NCBI RefSeq assembly: GCF_003058055.1
Contig: NZ_QBTZ01000002.1
Span: 62,001-126,000, forward strand
Reading direction: 5' to 3'
DNA length: 64,000 bases
Origin: Acidovorax sp. 107
Lineage (GTDB): Bacteria > Pseudomonadota > Gammaproteobacteria > Burkholderiales > Burkholderiaceae_C
Below the pieces are notes generated by a model. The model had not been told where the DNA came from, searched no databases, and saw only the letters and a program-made list of their open reading frames with translations. Of the stretch, positions 28,260-37,264 are shown piece after piece. Every line of letters starts with the position of its first letter. Positions within the stretch are counted from its first letter, which is position 1. The position numbers were made by a program, and so were the translations under genes.

Positions 28260-29945
28260 CTACATTCCCGCGTAGTTCGGCCCGCCGCCGCCTTCGGGTG
28301 TGACCCAGACGATGTTTTGGGTCGGGTCCTTGATGTCGCAGGTCTTGCAGTGCACGCAGTTCTGTGCGTTGATCTGCAGCCGGTCGCTGTGGTCCTCGTC
28401 CTTCACGAACTCGTACACGCCGGCTGGACAGTAGCGGCTCTCGGGGCCGGCGTATTTCGCCAGGTTGATCTGCACTGGCACGCCGGCGTCCTTGAGCGTC
28501 AGGTGCGCGGGCTGGTTTTCTTCGTGGTTGGCGTTGCTGACGAACACGCTGGAGAGTCGGTCGAAGGTGAGTCTGCCGTCGGGCTTGGGGTAGCTGATCT
28601 GCGGCATCTCGGCGGCTGGGCGCAGGGTGGTGTGGTCGGCCTGTGTGCGGTGAATCGTCCAGGGCGGACGCTGGATGCCGAGCCTGGGCAGCAGCCACTG
28701 CTCAATTCCGGTCATCAGCGCACCCACGGTGTTGCCTTTCTTGAACCACTGCTTGAAGTTGCGCGACTGGTCGAGTTCGGTGTGCAGCCAGCTGTTTTCG
28801 AACGCAGCCGGATAGGCGCTGAGTTCGTCGCTGCTGCGTCCGGCGGCCAGGGCTTCAAACGCGGCTTCGGCGGCCAGCATGCCGCTTTTGATGGCGGCGT
28901 GGCTGCCCTTGATGCGGCTGGCGTTCAGGTAGCCTGCATCGCAGCCCACCAGCGCGCCGCCGGGGAAGATGGTCTTGGGCAGGGAGAGCAGGCCGCCGGC
29001 CGCGATTACGCGCGCGCCGTAGCCGATGCGTTTGCCGCCCTCGATGTGCTTGCGGATGGCCGGGTGGGCCTTCCAGCGCTGCATTTCCTCAAAGGGGCTG
29101 AGCCAAGGGTTTTTGTAATCGAGCCCGGTGACGAAGCCCAGCGTGACCTTGTTGCCTTCCAAGTGATAGAGAAAGCCGCCGCCGTAGGTCTGGCTGTCCA
29201 TCGGCCAGCCGGCCGTGTGCACCACCCGACCGGGTTGGGCGCGGGCCGGGTCAATCTCCCACAGTTCCTTGATGCCAATGGCATGGCTTTGCGGATCGCG
29301 GCCTTCGTCGAGCTTGTATTTGGCGATGAGCTGCTTGCCCAGATGGCCGCGCGCGCCTTCGGCAAATATGGTGTACTTGGCGTGCAACGCCATGCCGAGC
29401 TGAAAGCCGTCGTGCGGCTGGCCGTCCTTGCCAATGCCAAGGTTGCCGGTGGCCACGCCCTTGACCGAGCCGTTCTCGTTGTAGAGCACCTCGGCGGCGG
29501 TAAAGCCGGGGAAGATCTCCACGCCCAAGCCTTCAGCCTGCTCGCCCAGCCATTGGGTCAAGGCGCCCAGGCTGATGACGTAGTTGCCCTCGTTGTGGAA
29601 GCAGTCGGGCACCAGAAAGTCGGGCGTGCGCCTGGCGCCAGTTTCGCTCAGGAAAAGCACATCGTCACCTGTGACGGGCTGGTTCAACGGGGCGCCAAGT
29701 TCCTTCCAGTTGGGGAAGAGTTCGTGCAGCGCGATCGGATCCATGACGGCGCCGGAGAGAATGTGAGCACCGGGCGTGGAGCCTTTTTCAAGTACCACGA
29801 TGGACACGTCCTGGGCATTTTCTGCGGCGAGCTGCTTGAGGCGGATTGCCGTGGCCAAGCCGCCTGGTCCGGCGCCCACCACCACCACGTCATATTCCAT
29901 CGCTTCGCGGGGGCCGTATTGATCGAGCAGGGAGGTGGGCGTCAT
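28260..29945 (-). CDS. Electron transfer flavoprotein-ubiquinone oxidoreductase
   Basis: A 561-residue ETF-QO starting at 'MTPTSLLDQYG'. It takes electrons from reduced ETF, hence from the many acyl-CoA dehydrogenases here, and passes them to quinone in the inner membrane. The N-terminal FAD fold 'DVVVVGAGPGGLATAIRLKQ' is near residues 17-36. The C-terminal 4Fe-4S cluster uses Cys in 'SRYCPAGVYEF' and 'NCVHCKTCDIKDP'. It lies 57 bases after the MaoC gene and appears to be the last gene of the badH-badI-tetR-maoC group. No ETF genes are in the window. Confidence 0.93.
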   Translation of the reverse strand: MTPTSLLDQYGPREAMEYDVVVVGAGPGGLATAIRLKQLAAENAQDVSIVVLEKGSTPGAHILSGAVMDPIALHELFPNWKELGAPLNQPVTGDDVLFLSETGARRTPDFLVPDCFHNEGNYVISLGALTQWLGEQAEGLGVEIFPGFTAAEVLYNENGSVKGVATGNLGIGKDGQPHDGFQLGMALHAKYTIFAEGARGHLGKQLIAKYKLDEGRDPQSHAIGIKELWEIDPARAQPGRVVHTAGWPMDSQTYGGGFLYHLEGNKVTLGFVTGLDYKNPWLSPFEEMQRWKAHPAIRKHIEGGKRIGYGARVIAAGGLLSLPKTIFPGGALVGCDAGYLNASRIKGSHAAIKSGMLAAEAAFEALAAGRSSDELSAYPAAFENSWLHTELDQSRNFKQWFKKGNTVGALMTGIEQWLLPRLGIQRPPWTIHRTQADHTTLRPAAEMPQISYPKPDGRLTFDRLSSVFVSNANHEENQPAHLTLKDAGVPVQINLAKYAGPESRYCPAGVYEFVKDEDHSDRLQINAQNCVHCKTCDIKDPTQNIVWVTPEGGGGPNYAGM

Positions 29946-30002
29946 GCGGAGAGAACCCGGAAAGTGGGAGGCCCTGGGGCCCAAGTTGGCGAAAGGGGCG
30001 GT

Positions 30003-30512
30003 TCAGTGGCCGTTGTCGGCCGGCAGCGGCGGTGCGGTGCGCGGTGCGCCGTCACGGGTGTAAACCATGACCGTGCGCTTGAACGTGCAGACGATGACGC
30101 CGCCCTGGTTGTAGCCTTCGGTGCGCACCGTCACGACGCCGACGTTGGGACGCGACCGTGACTCACGCTTGTCCAACACCGTGGAACGTGAATAGAGCGT
30201 GTCGCCCTCGAACACCGGATGCGGCAGACGAACTTCGTCCCACCCGAGGTTGGCCATGACGTTTTGCGATACATCACTCACCGTCTGTCCGGTCACGAGG
30301 GCCAGCGTGAGGCAGGAGTTGACGAGAGGGCGGGCGAACTCCGTTTGCGCGGCATAGTGGGCGTCGAAGTGCAGCGGGGCCGTGTTTTGCGTCAACAGCG
30401 TGAAAGAGATATTGTCGTGCTGGGTGATGGTGCGCCCGAGGGCATGCCGATACTCGTCGCCGACCTCGAAGTCTTCATAGAACCGGCCGCGCCAGCCTTC
30501 CTTGACAGTCAT
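30003..30512 (-). CDS. MaoC-family dehydratase/hydratase
   Basis: A 169-residue single hot-dog domain protein. 'TQHDNISFTLLTQNTAPLHF' carries the Asp/Asn and His of the hydratase site near residue 45, as in mesaconyl- and enoyl-CoA hydratases. It begins with a 4-base ATGA overlap with the end of the TetR gene, so regulator and enzyme are co-translated. The substrate is not known; a branched enoyl-CoA would fit the surroundings. Confidence 0.87.
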   Translation of the reverse strand: MTVKEGWRGRFYEDFEVGDEYRHALGRTITQHDNISFTLLTQNTAPLHFDAHYAAQTEFARPLVNSCLTLALVTGQTVSDVSQNVMANLGWDEVRLPHPVFEGDTLYSRSTVLDKRESRSRPNVGVVTVRTEGYNQGGVIVCTFKRTVMVYTRDGAPRTAPPLPADNGH

Positions 30513-31159
30513 TTGTTGCTCCTGCAGTCATGCGTGAGGATTCCATCGAACACGATCGCCGTGATTTGGCGTGAGAAGTCCTGAAAAGAGCCGCGCTGGG
30601 GGTTGTACCATTCGACGGTCCAGTTCAATGCGCCAATCACGAAAAGCCGAATCATGGCCGTGTTGGTGTCTTGGCGCAATTCGTTGCTAGCGAGTGCCGA
30701 CTCGAGCAGCCGATCCCAGTAGTCCGCGTAAGCGCGACGGACAAGCCTGTGGCGATTCTTGGCGCTGGTCGGAATCTGACCATAGATGCGAATGTTGGCC
30801 GACGTAAAGTCGCCATGGTGGAGCAGTCCCCAGAGGTGGCCTTCGATGCCAGCGGCGATCCGGTCACGCCATGACATGTTCTCAGGAAGTGCGTCAATAC
30901 GGGCACGGACAGCGTCTGCGACGATCGTGATTCCCTTGTCTAGGACTTCGCCAAGGATCTGCTCTTTTGATTCGAAGTGGTAATAAATGCTGCCGGCTTT
31001 GACTCCTGCGGCATCGGCAATCTCGCGCAACGTGGTGGCAGCATAGCCACGATGCCTGAACAGTCGTGAGGCTTCGAGCAACACACGCTCGCGCGTTGCT
31101 GGGTCATTTCTGTCATTTTGGCCGGATTTTGCGTCTGTATTTGACTGCATATTGGTCAT
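30509..31159 (-). CDS. TetR-family transcriptional repressor of the island
   Basis: A 216-residue TetR protein. The DNA-binding helix-turn-helix 'TTLREIADAAGVKAGSIYYH' is near residues 41-60, after an N-terminal polar arm, and the C-terminal ligand domain is of the type that binds acyl-CoA-like effectors in several catabolic repressors. The ATG at 31159 stands only two bases after a GTTAGATT half-site and has no ribosome site, so the transcript may be leaderless; an ATG at 31150 is an alternative. The same motif precedes four other units, so this repressor probably governs the island and itself. Confidence 0.9.
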   Translation of the reverse strand: MTNMQSNTDAKSGQNDRNDPATRERVLLEASRLFRHRGYAATTLREIADAAGVKAGSIYYHFESKEQILGEVLDKGITIVADAVRARIDALPENMSWRDRIAAGIEGHLWGLLHHGDFTSANIRIYGQIPTSAKNRHRLVRRAYADYWDRLLESALASNELRQDTNTAMIRLFVIGALNWTVEWYNPQRGSFQDFSRQITAIVFDGILTHDCRSNK

Positions 31160-31169
31160 TAGTTAGATT
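31156..31169. promoter_or_regulatory. Probable TetR half-site at the regulator's own start (site 2)
   Basis: TCATTAGTTAGATT matches the right half of the reference palindrome (GTTAGATT at 31162-31169) with a TA before it; the left half is weak and overlaps the start codon. Binding here would give autoregulation. Confidence 0.5.
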
Positions 31170-31261
31170 CAACATGCAAATCGTATCAGGCTGGGCTATG
31201 CTGGAAGTCGAGACCCCGTGCGTGGGCGCGTCGCATGAGATTATTCAGGGCTTGCATTCGC

Positions 31262-32053
31262 TCACATGTTGCCATCAACCCACTGCCTGAAATCAGGCTT
31301 GCGCTTTTCCAGGAAAGCGTGGACACCTTCTTTAGATTCTGCCGTGTCGTAGTACAGGCTCAGCGCCTGAAGTCCCAGGCTGCCGATGCCGCGAATGTGC
31401 TCTGTGGATGCATTGAACGAGCGTTTGGCGATGGCCAGCGCGGTAGGACTCTTTTCGACAATCTCCTTGCACCAGCGTGCGACTTCGGCGTCGAGCTGGT
31501 CGTGCGGCACGACGGTGTTGCACAGGCCCATGACCAAGGCTTCCTGCGCATTGTAGCGGCGACACATATACCATATCTCGCGTGCTTTCTTTTCGCCCAC
31601 CACATGGCTCAGGTAGGCCGTGCCCCAACCAGGATCGACCGAGCCGACCTTCGGGCCGACCTGACCAAACACCGCTTTGTCCGAAGCGATGGTCATGTCG
31701 CACAAGGTGGCGAGCACGTTGCCACCCCCAATGGCGTAGCCCTGTACGCGGGCGATCACGGGCTTGGGCACGTCACGAATGGCGCTATGAAATTCTTCCA
31801 CCGGGATGCCGATGGTGCCCCGGCCGTCGTACTGACCGGCGTGGGCCGATTGATCGCCGCCGGTGCAGAAAGCACGATCACCGGTGCCCGTGAGCACAAT
31901 GGCGGCGATGCGCTTGTCCCAGCCGGCTTTCATGAAGGCCTGCAGCAGCTCCTCGACGGTCTGGCCGCGAAACGCATTCATTACCTCGGGGCGGTTGATT
32001 GCGATGTAGGCCACCGAGTCGCGCTCTTCGTAGAGGATGTCCTTGAATTCCAT
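31262..32053 (-). CDS. badI: 2-oxocyclohexanecarboxyl-CoA hydrolase BadI (ring opening)
   Basis: A 263-residue crotonase-fold hydrolase that opens the ring of 2-ketocyclohexanecarboxyl-CoA to pimelyl-CoA. It starts at 'MEFKDILYEERDSVAYI' with AAGGAAA 6 bases before ATG 32053. It matches BadI of Rhodopseudomonas palustris along its length, notably 'GDRAFCTGGDQS', 'RDVPKPVIARVQGYAIGGGN', 'VFGQVGPKVGSVDPGWGTAY' and 'EKKAREIWYMCRRY'. The active site is MenB-like rather than hydratase-like. It follows badH-like and precedes tetR on the same strand. A ring-substituted substrate, such as a p-menthane acid, is possible. Confidence 0.93.
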   Translation of the reverse strand: MEFKDILYEERDSVAYIAINRPEVMNAFRGQTVEELLQAFMKAGWDKRIAAIVLTGTGDRAFCTGGDQSAHAGQYDGRGTIGIPVEEFHSAIRDVPKPVIARVQGYAIGGGNVLATLCDMTIASDKAVFGQVGPKVGSVDPGWGTAYLSHVVGEKKAREIWYMCRRYNAQEALVMGLCNTVVPHDQLDAEVARWCKEIVEKSPTALAIAKRSFNASTEHIRGIGSLGLQALSLYYDTAESKEGVHAFLEKRKPDFRQWVDGNM

Positions 32054-32112
32054 GGGTTTTCCTTTTTGTTCGTTGTGTCGATGGCGCATGGCAGCCCACC
32101 ATGCCCCAGCGT

Positions 32113-32910
32113 TTATCCAATCATGCTGTAACCACCAGAAACGGAAAGCACCTGCCCGGTGACATGGCCCGCAACCTTTGCCGAAGACAGGAAGACGACG
32201 GCATTGGCAATGTCCTGTGGCCGCCCCACTTTGCGCAGCGGCAGCGCCTTGGCGACTTTCTCCAGTTGCTCGGGCGTGAACATGCTGCCAGCATCGACCC
32301 ACATGCTGCTGCCGCCTACTTCGTCGGTGGTGCTCGGGATCGTGACGCCGGGGCAGACCACGTTGCAGCGGATGCCGTAACGCCCGTTTTCCTTGGCGAT
32401 GGTTTTCATGAAGCTGTTGATGGCCGCCTTGACGCCGCCATACACCGCCTCGCGCGGTTCGCCCTGACGGCTCGCATCGGAACTGATGGAGACGATGGAG
32501 CCCGCGTTGCGGGGAATCATCAGATCCAGCGCGATTTTGGTGCAGTTGAGAACGCCGAGGTAGTTAATGTTGATGATCTTCTGCCACAGGTCGGGGGTCG
32601 TCTGGGTAAAGAACAGCAACTGGTCCCATCCCACGTTGTTGACGAGCACATCGACGCCGCCGAACTTGTCGGTCGCGGCCTTGAACATGGCCTGCACCTG
32701 GTCGAGCTTGGTGACATCGGTTTTGACGACTTGCGCCGACGCGGCCCCGTTCGCCAGAGCGAATTCCGCCGTCTTTTGCGCCTGCTTGTCGTCGATGTCC
32801 CCGATGGTGATGTGGGCGCCCTCAGCGGCGAAGCCAAGCACGATGGCGCGACCGATGTTCGAGCCGCCACCGGTGACGATGACCGATTTGCCTTTGAGAT
32901 CCAGATCCAT
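32113..32910 (-). CDS. badH: 2-hydroxycyclohexanecarboxyl-CoA dehydrogenase (BadH-like SDR)
   Basis: A 265-residue short-chain dehydrogenase with 'GGGSNIGRAIVLGFAAEG' for NAD(P), 'LVNNVGWDQLLFF' and the catalytic Ser and Tyr/Lys in 'SISSDASRQG' and 'AVYGGVKAAIN'. The ending 'GHVTGQVLSVSGG' is shared with BadH. It would oxidise the 2-hydroxy ring acyl-CoA to the 2-oxo ester cleaved by BadI, the next gene 59 bases downstream. A GAGGAA ribosome site precedes ATG 32910. Identity rests on resemblance and on the BadI neighbour. Confidence 0.85.
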   Translation of the reverse strand: MDLDLKGKSVIVTGGGSNIGRAIVLGFAAEGAHITIGDIDDKQAQKTAEFALANGAASAQVVKTDVTKLDQVQAMFKAATDKFGGVDVLVNNVGWDQLLFFTQTTPDLWQKIININYLGVLNCTKIALDLMIPRNAGSIVSISSDASRQGEPREAVYGGVKAAINSFMKTIAKENGRYGIRCNVVCPGVTIPSTTDEVGGSSMWVDAGSMFTPEQLEKVAKALPLRKVGRPQDIANAVVFLSSAKVAGHVTGQVLSVSGGYSMIG

Positions 32911-32959
32911 ATTGATTCCTCGCGCACTTGGCGCATCATTGATTCCTACACAGCATAAC

Positions 32960-32979
32960 TGCCAAACGATAGTTAGGTT
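32960..32979. promoter_or_regulatory. Probable TetR operator upstream of badH (site 3)
   Basis: CAAACGATAGTTAGGTTTG (32963-32981) is an imperfect inverted repeat (CAAAC and GTTTG arms) aligned on the same GATA-GTTAG core as the reference site. It lies about 50-70 bases upstream of the badH start. Confidence 0.5.
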
Positions 32980-33070
32980 TGACGGTCGAGTTTTCCGGTG
33001 TTTGGCAGGGGCGCAGTCGCGGTAAAGCCGGCCTTGATCTGACCATGCCCCTCCCCAGGCATGGCCGTTG

Positions 33071-34312
33071 CTATTTGCCCTTGGCGAACTCGCCTGATTC
33101 TTTCTTCACGATGTCCTGGATCACATCGTCATACGCCGAGAACCAGTCAGTCTGGGGTACCCAGTTGGCGCCATCCCACAGGTCGATACGGGTCTTGCCA
33201 CCGCCACCATGGTCCTTGGAGGTCACCGTCACAGGGGCGATCAGGCCTTCGGCGTCAAAGTTTTTCAGGTTTTCCAGGCCGCGCTTCATTTTTTCAGGGG
33301 TGATGGGCCAGCCGTGTTGTTTGACAGCCTGGCGAGCCCCCTCGAAAACGCTGGCATAGATGGCCAGACCGGTGTTGTAGTAGATGTCGTTGAGATGCTT
33401 GCGGTCACCGCTGCCCTTGCCCTTCTCGTACAGGTCCTTGATGATCTGTTGCATCAGCGGGTGGCTCTGTCCACCTGACACGTTGGTGCCTCGTTTGACG
33501 CCTTTCGCGCTTTCCAGACCGATGTTGGCGAGGTCAACTTCGTTGAACCAGTTGACCGCGATGTACTTGTCCATCGGAATGCCGTTGCGCTTCATCTCGC
33601 GCGCGGCGACAACGTGCATGTTGGACAGATTCCAGCTGATGACCCAATCGGGGTTGATGCGGCGGATCTGGGTCCAGGCCGCGGCTTGGTCATTGCCGGG
33701 CATCGGGTTGGGAATGAGGTGCAGATCAAATCCCTCCTTGGCGGCGAGCGTCTTCAGCACGCCAATCGGCTCCTGACCGAACGGATAGTCTGGGTAGATG
33801 AACGCGATCTTCACGCCTTTGAGGCTGCCGTTGGCCTTGGTCTTGATGTAGTGGATGTTGTTGGCCATCTGGCCCCAATAAGTCGGCCCAATGGGGAAAA
33901 TCCACTTGAACACATCGCCATCGACGGCATCGCCACGGCCCACGAAGGATTGCACCATCACCTGGCCATCCGCCATGGCGCGAGGCAGAACGGCGCGGGC
34001 AACCGGCGTGGACAGGAAATCAAAGGAAATGGCGCCCTCGCGCTTCATTTTTTCGTAGCACTCGATGCCGCGCTGCGGTTCGTTGCCGTGGTCTTGAACC
34101 ATGATCTCGATGGGGTGACCTTCGATGCCGCCCTTCTGGTTCAATATCTTGGCATAGTCGTTCGCAGCCTGAGAGATTTGCGGGGTGACAAAGCCGTAGG
34201 ACTTGCTCAGGTCATAGCACAGCGCGAATTTGATGGGTTGGGCTAGCGCGGACGTCAGGCCGGCAAACGCCAATCCCAAGCCGGCCACGACAGAAATAAA
34301 CTTGGATCGCAT
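33071..34312 (-). CDS. ABC transporter periplasmic binding protein (system 2)
   Basis: A 413-residue type I binding protein with a signal peptide ending 'AFAGLTSALA' near residue 24. The mature protein starts 'QPIKFALCYDLSKSYGFVTP', the pattern of the LivK-like receptors linked to aromatic and alicyclic acid uptake. It differs clearly from the first binding protein. AGGAAA precedes ATG 34312. It is the last gene of the second Liv operon, 114 bases after livF, and 160 bases before badH. Confidence 0.9.
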   Translation of the reverse strand: MRSKFISVVAGLGLAFAGLTSALAQPIKFALCYDLSKSYGFVTPQISQAANDYAKILNQKGGIEGHPIEIMVQDHGNEPQRGIECYEKMKREGAISFDFLSTPVARAVLPRAMADGQVMVQSFVGRGDAVDGDVFKWIFPIGPTYWGQMANNIHYIKTKANGSLKGVKIAFIYPDYPFGQEPIGVLKTLAAKEGFDLHLIPNPMPGNDQAAAWTQIRRINPDWVISWNLSNMHVVAAREMKRNGIPMDKYIAVNWFNEVDLANIGLESAKGVKRGTNVSGGQSHPLMQQIIKDLYEKGKGSGDRKHLNDIYYNTGLAIYASVFEGARQAVKQHGWPITPEKMKRGLENLKNFDAEGLIAPVTVTSKDHGGGGKTRIDLWDGANWVPQTDWFSAYDDVIQDIVKKESGEFAKGK

Positions 34313-34426
34313 GTCTGTTTTCCTACCATGAATCGTACGGGTTGAAAAAGCCCGGGGTGCACGCCGTACCGTACCGCCTAGGACTGGTTACAAACCGAGT
34401 GTCGAGATTGCTGGGGCTCCGGGGGG

Positions 34427-35281
34427 TCAAGTCAGCCAGCGTTTACGCCGGCGATAGTGTTTGATGTCATGGAAGCTGCGTCCTTCGGCGCCGCCAAGAT
34501 AGAACTCCTGGATATCCGGGTTCTTCTTCATCGCCTCGGCGCTGTCATGCATTACCACGCGTCCGTTCTCGATCAGGTAGCCGTGCGAGACCACCTCCAG
34601 GGCGGCAATGGCGTTTTGCTCGACAAGCAGGACGGACAGACCTTCTTCCTTGTTGATGCGCCGGACGATGTCAAAAATCTCGGCCACGAGAAAAGGGGCC
34701 AGTCCTAGGCTGGGCTCATCGAGCATCAGCAGTTTGGGTTGCGTCATCAGGGCGCGCCCAATGGCCAGCATCTGCTGCTCGCCACCTGACAGGTAGCCGG
34801 ATTGGGCGGTGCGCCGCTGGTGCAGGCGCGGGAAGTAGGTGTAGACCATGTCCTTGTTGCGCAGCATGTCCTGGCGGTTGCCACGCACCGCCGACGCAGC
34901 TGCAAGGTTTTCGTCCGGCGTCAGGTGCTCGAACACGCGCCGCCCCTCCAGCACATGAACGATACCGAGTTTGACGCGCTCCTGCGGTGCCAGCGCATCA
35001 ATGTTCTGACCCAGAAAACGGACTTCTCCGCGGGTGATCTGGCCGCGCTCGGGGCGAAGCAACCCGCTGATGGATTTGAGCGTCGTGCTTTTGCCGGCGC
35101 CGTTGGCGCCCAGCAATGCGACCATGCCGCCTTGCGGCACATCGATCGACACGCCCTTGATGGCGAGCGAGACGTGGTCGTAGATGACCTCGACGTTGTT
35201 GAGTGACAGAACCCGAGCGGGGTCCGAGACCTGGTTTTCCATACGCGGAGGGAGGGCTGTTGATTGATCGGTCGCGTGCAT
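34427..35281 (-). CDS. livF: ABC transporter ATPase LivF (system 2)
   Basis: A 284-residue ATPase, with about 25 extra N-terminal residues 'MHATDQSTALPPRMENQ' that may not be part of the true start. Walker A is 'LGANGAGKSTTLKSI', the signature 'YLSGGEQQMLAIGRAL' and Walker B 'LLMLDEPSLGLAP'. It shares the tail 'DIKHYRRRKRWLT' with the first LivF. It follows livM by 14 bases. Confidence 0.92.
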   Translation of the reverse strand: MHATDQSTALPPRMENQVSDPARVLSLNNVEVIYDHVSLAIKGVSIDVPQGGMVALLGANGAGKSTTLKSISGLLRPERGQITRGEVRFLGQNIDALAPQERVKLGIVHVLEGRRVFEHLTPDENLAAASAVRGNRQDMLRNKDMVYTYFPRLHQRRTAQSGYLSGGEQQMLAIGRALMTQPKLLMLDEPSLGLAPFLVAEIFDIVRRINKEEGLSVLLVEQNAIAALEVVSHGYLIENGRVVMHDSAEAMKKNPDIQEFYLGGAEGRSFHDIKHYRRRKRWLT

Positions 35282-35295
35282 GGGGTGGTCCTTAC

Positions 35296-36369
35296 TTACT
35301 TGCGGGCGTAGCCGAAGGGCCAGACCAGGAGATAGTTGCGCAGATTGGTGTACATCTTGCCAAGGCCCATGGGCTCGACCAGCAGGAAAACGATGATCAG
35401 TGCGCCATACACCGCATGCGGGATGTGGGCCAGTGTTTCAAACCCGAGCGTGGCGCCTGCGAGCTGTGCCAGCCAGGCGATCAAGCTGTTCATCAGGCCG
35501 GGCATCAACAGAATGAAGGCGGCCCCGAAATAGCTGCCGATGATGCTGCCCAGCCCGCCGACGATCACCATGGCCAGCAGCTCGATCGACACGTTGACGG
35601 CGAATTGCTCCGGCGTGGCGGCCCGATAGAAGGTGAAGACCAGGATGGCGCCGCTGACGCCCCCGATGAAGGACGAGGTGGCGAAGGCCACCAGCTTGTA
35701 GTAGAGGCTGTGCACGCCGATGACCGCCGCGGCGAAGTCTTTCTCCCGCACGGCGACGAGCGCGCGGCCCAGCGCGCTGCGGCGCAGATTGAGCATGAAG
35801 ACCGTCACGAGCAGGCACCAGCCCAGCGCCACGTAATAGAGGCCGGCCTCCGAGGTGATGGCCTGACCGAGCAGGCGCATCGCGGGGGCCTGCAGTGTGG
35901 CCTGGGTGCCGCCGCTGATGGCCGGCACGTGGGAAATCACCCAGTCCATCACGAACTGCAGCGCCAGCGTGCTGAGCGCCAGATACAGGCCTTTGACGCG
36001 CAGCGCCGCGAACGCGAAGACGATGCCGATGACCGCGGCCATCACGCCGCCGAGCACCACGGCGATTTCCCAGGGAATACCGTTGCGCGCGCCATGCACT
36101 GCCGTGTAGGCGCCGATGCCCATGATGGCGGCGTAGCCGAAGTGGAACTGACCGGCCCAGCCCAGGATCAGGTTCAGGCCGAGCACGGCCGCAGTCCACA
36201 CCAGCCAGGGCAGCAGATGGGTGCTGAGGACGAGCGTGCTCATGGTGAATGGCGCGGTGATGGCAAAGGCCAGCAGCAGGCCGATCATCCAGCGGTCTGC
36301 GGGCAAGGGGAAAAGGGCCCGCGTGCCAGCGTAACTGGTGTGGGAAATGCCTGATTGACGGAACAGCAT
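35296..36369 (-). CDS. livM: Branched-chain-type ABC permease LivM (system 2)
   Basis: A 357-residue permease with about ten hydrophobic segments. 'GWAGQFHFGYAAIMGIGAYT' is the LivM signature region, and 'SALGRALVAVREKDFAAAVI' the coupling helix. It ends 'NYLLVWPFGYARK', similar to the first LivM ending in 'WPF'. It begins 4 bases after livH. Together with LivH it forms the channel of the second importer. Confidence 0.92.
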   Translation of the reverse strand: MLFRQSGISHTSYAGTRALFPLPADRWMIGLLLAFAITAPFTMSTLVLSTHLLPWLVWTAAVLGLNLILGWAGQFHFGYAAIMGIGAYTAVHGARNGIPWEIAVVLGGVMAAVIGIVFAFAALRVKGLYLALSTLALQFVMDWVISHVPAISGGTQATLQAPAMRLLGQAITSEAGLYYVALGWCLLVTVFMLNLRRSALGRALVAVREKDFAAAVIGVHSLYYKLVAFATSSFIGGVSGAILVFTFYRAATPEQFAVNVSIELLAMVIVGGLGSIIGSYFGAAFILLMPGLMNSLIAWLAQLAGATLGFETLAHIPHAVYGALIIVFLLVEPMGLGKMYTNLRNYLLVWPFGYARK

Positions 36370-36373
36370 GGGC

Positions 36374-37261
36374 TCAAATCCTTTCGATGTCGTGGCGCCC
36401 GAACAGGCCGTGCGGCCGAATCAGGATGGTCAGAATCAGCGTTGCTGCCATCACCAGGTCGCGGCTGCCGCCACCCACCAGCGGGTCTAGGTAGCCGGAC
36501 GCAACGCCTTCCAGAAGACCCAGCAGCAAGCCTGCCAGAATGGCGCCGCCGATGCTGTCCAGGCCTCCGAGAACGGCGACCGTCAGGCCCTTGAGCAGTA
36601 GCAGCGCAAGCCCCTGATTGACCCCTTGAACCGAGCCCCACAGCACGCCGGCCGTGGTGGCCAGCACCGAGGACATGGCCCAGGAAAACGCCACCCCGCG
36701 TTCCACCGAAATACCGACCGACCAAGAGGCGATGTAGTCATCGGAGATGGCGCGCAGGACGATGCCCCTGCGTGTGCTAAAGAAAAACATCAAGACCAGA
36801 AACAGCGCGGTGGCGACCACCGCTCCCACTACATAGGCGCGACTCAGCAGGATCGGTCCCAGGAACAGCGGTTGATCGCTGATGCCAATGTGCAGCGGAC
36901 GGCCCGAACCGCCCCAGATGGCCATGGTGGTCGCGCGGATGAAAATGTCGAGCCCCAGCGTCATCATCAGGATCATGATGATGGGCCGGCCTGCGAGTCG
37001 GCGCAGCGCCACCCGCTCGATGCCCATGCCGACAAAGAACATCGTTGCCATGGCCAGTGGAATGGCCGTCCACATGGGCAGTCCCAGGCCATTGGCGATG
37101 GCCAGCACCACATAGGCGCCCAGCATGGTCATCGCGCCTTGCGCCAGGTTGGGCACGGACGACGATTTGTAGATGAGCACGATGCCCAGGGCCACCAGGG
37201 AGTACATCAACCCCGACAGTGCGCCATTGATGGCCAACTCGGCAAACAGTGAGAAATCCAT
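36374..37261 (-). CDS. livH: Branched-chain-type ABC permease LivH (system 2)
   Basis: A 295-residue permease with eight hydrophobic segments. The N-terminal 'GALSGLMYSLVALGIVLIYK' and 'SSVPNLAQGAMTM' mark LivH. The coupling loop is 'RRGIVLRAISDDYIASWSVG'. It starts 3 bases after the acyl-CoA ligase stop, so the ligase/permease coupling seen in system 1 recurs here. Confidence 0.92.
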   Translation of the reverse strand: MDFSLFAELAINGALSGLMYSLVALGIVLIYKSSSVPNLAQGAMTMLGAYVVLAIANGLGLPMWTAIPLAMATMFFVGMGIERVALRRLAGRPIIMILMMTLGLDIFIRATTMAIWGGSGRPLHIGISDQPLFLGPILLSRAYVVGAVVATALFLVLMFFFSTRRGIVLRAISDDYIASWSVGISVERGVAFSWAMSSVLATTAGVLWGSVQGVNQGLALLLLKGLTVAVLGGLDSIGGAILAGLLLGLLEGVASGYLDPLVGGGSRDLVMAATLILTILIRPHGLFGRHDIERI

Positions 37262-37264
37262 GGT

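Noticed and set aside
27942..30161. A 739-codon plus-strand frame
   Set aside because: It spans the livF promoter region and is antisense to ETF-QO, with no recognisable domain.
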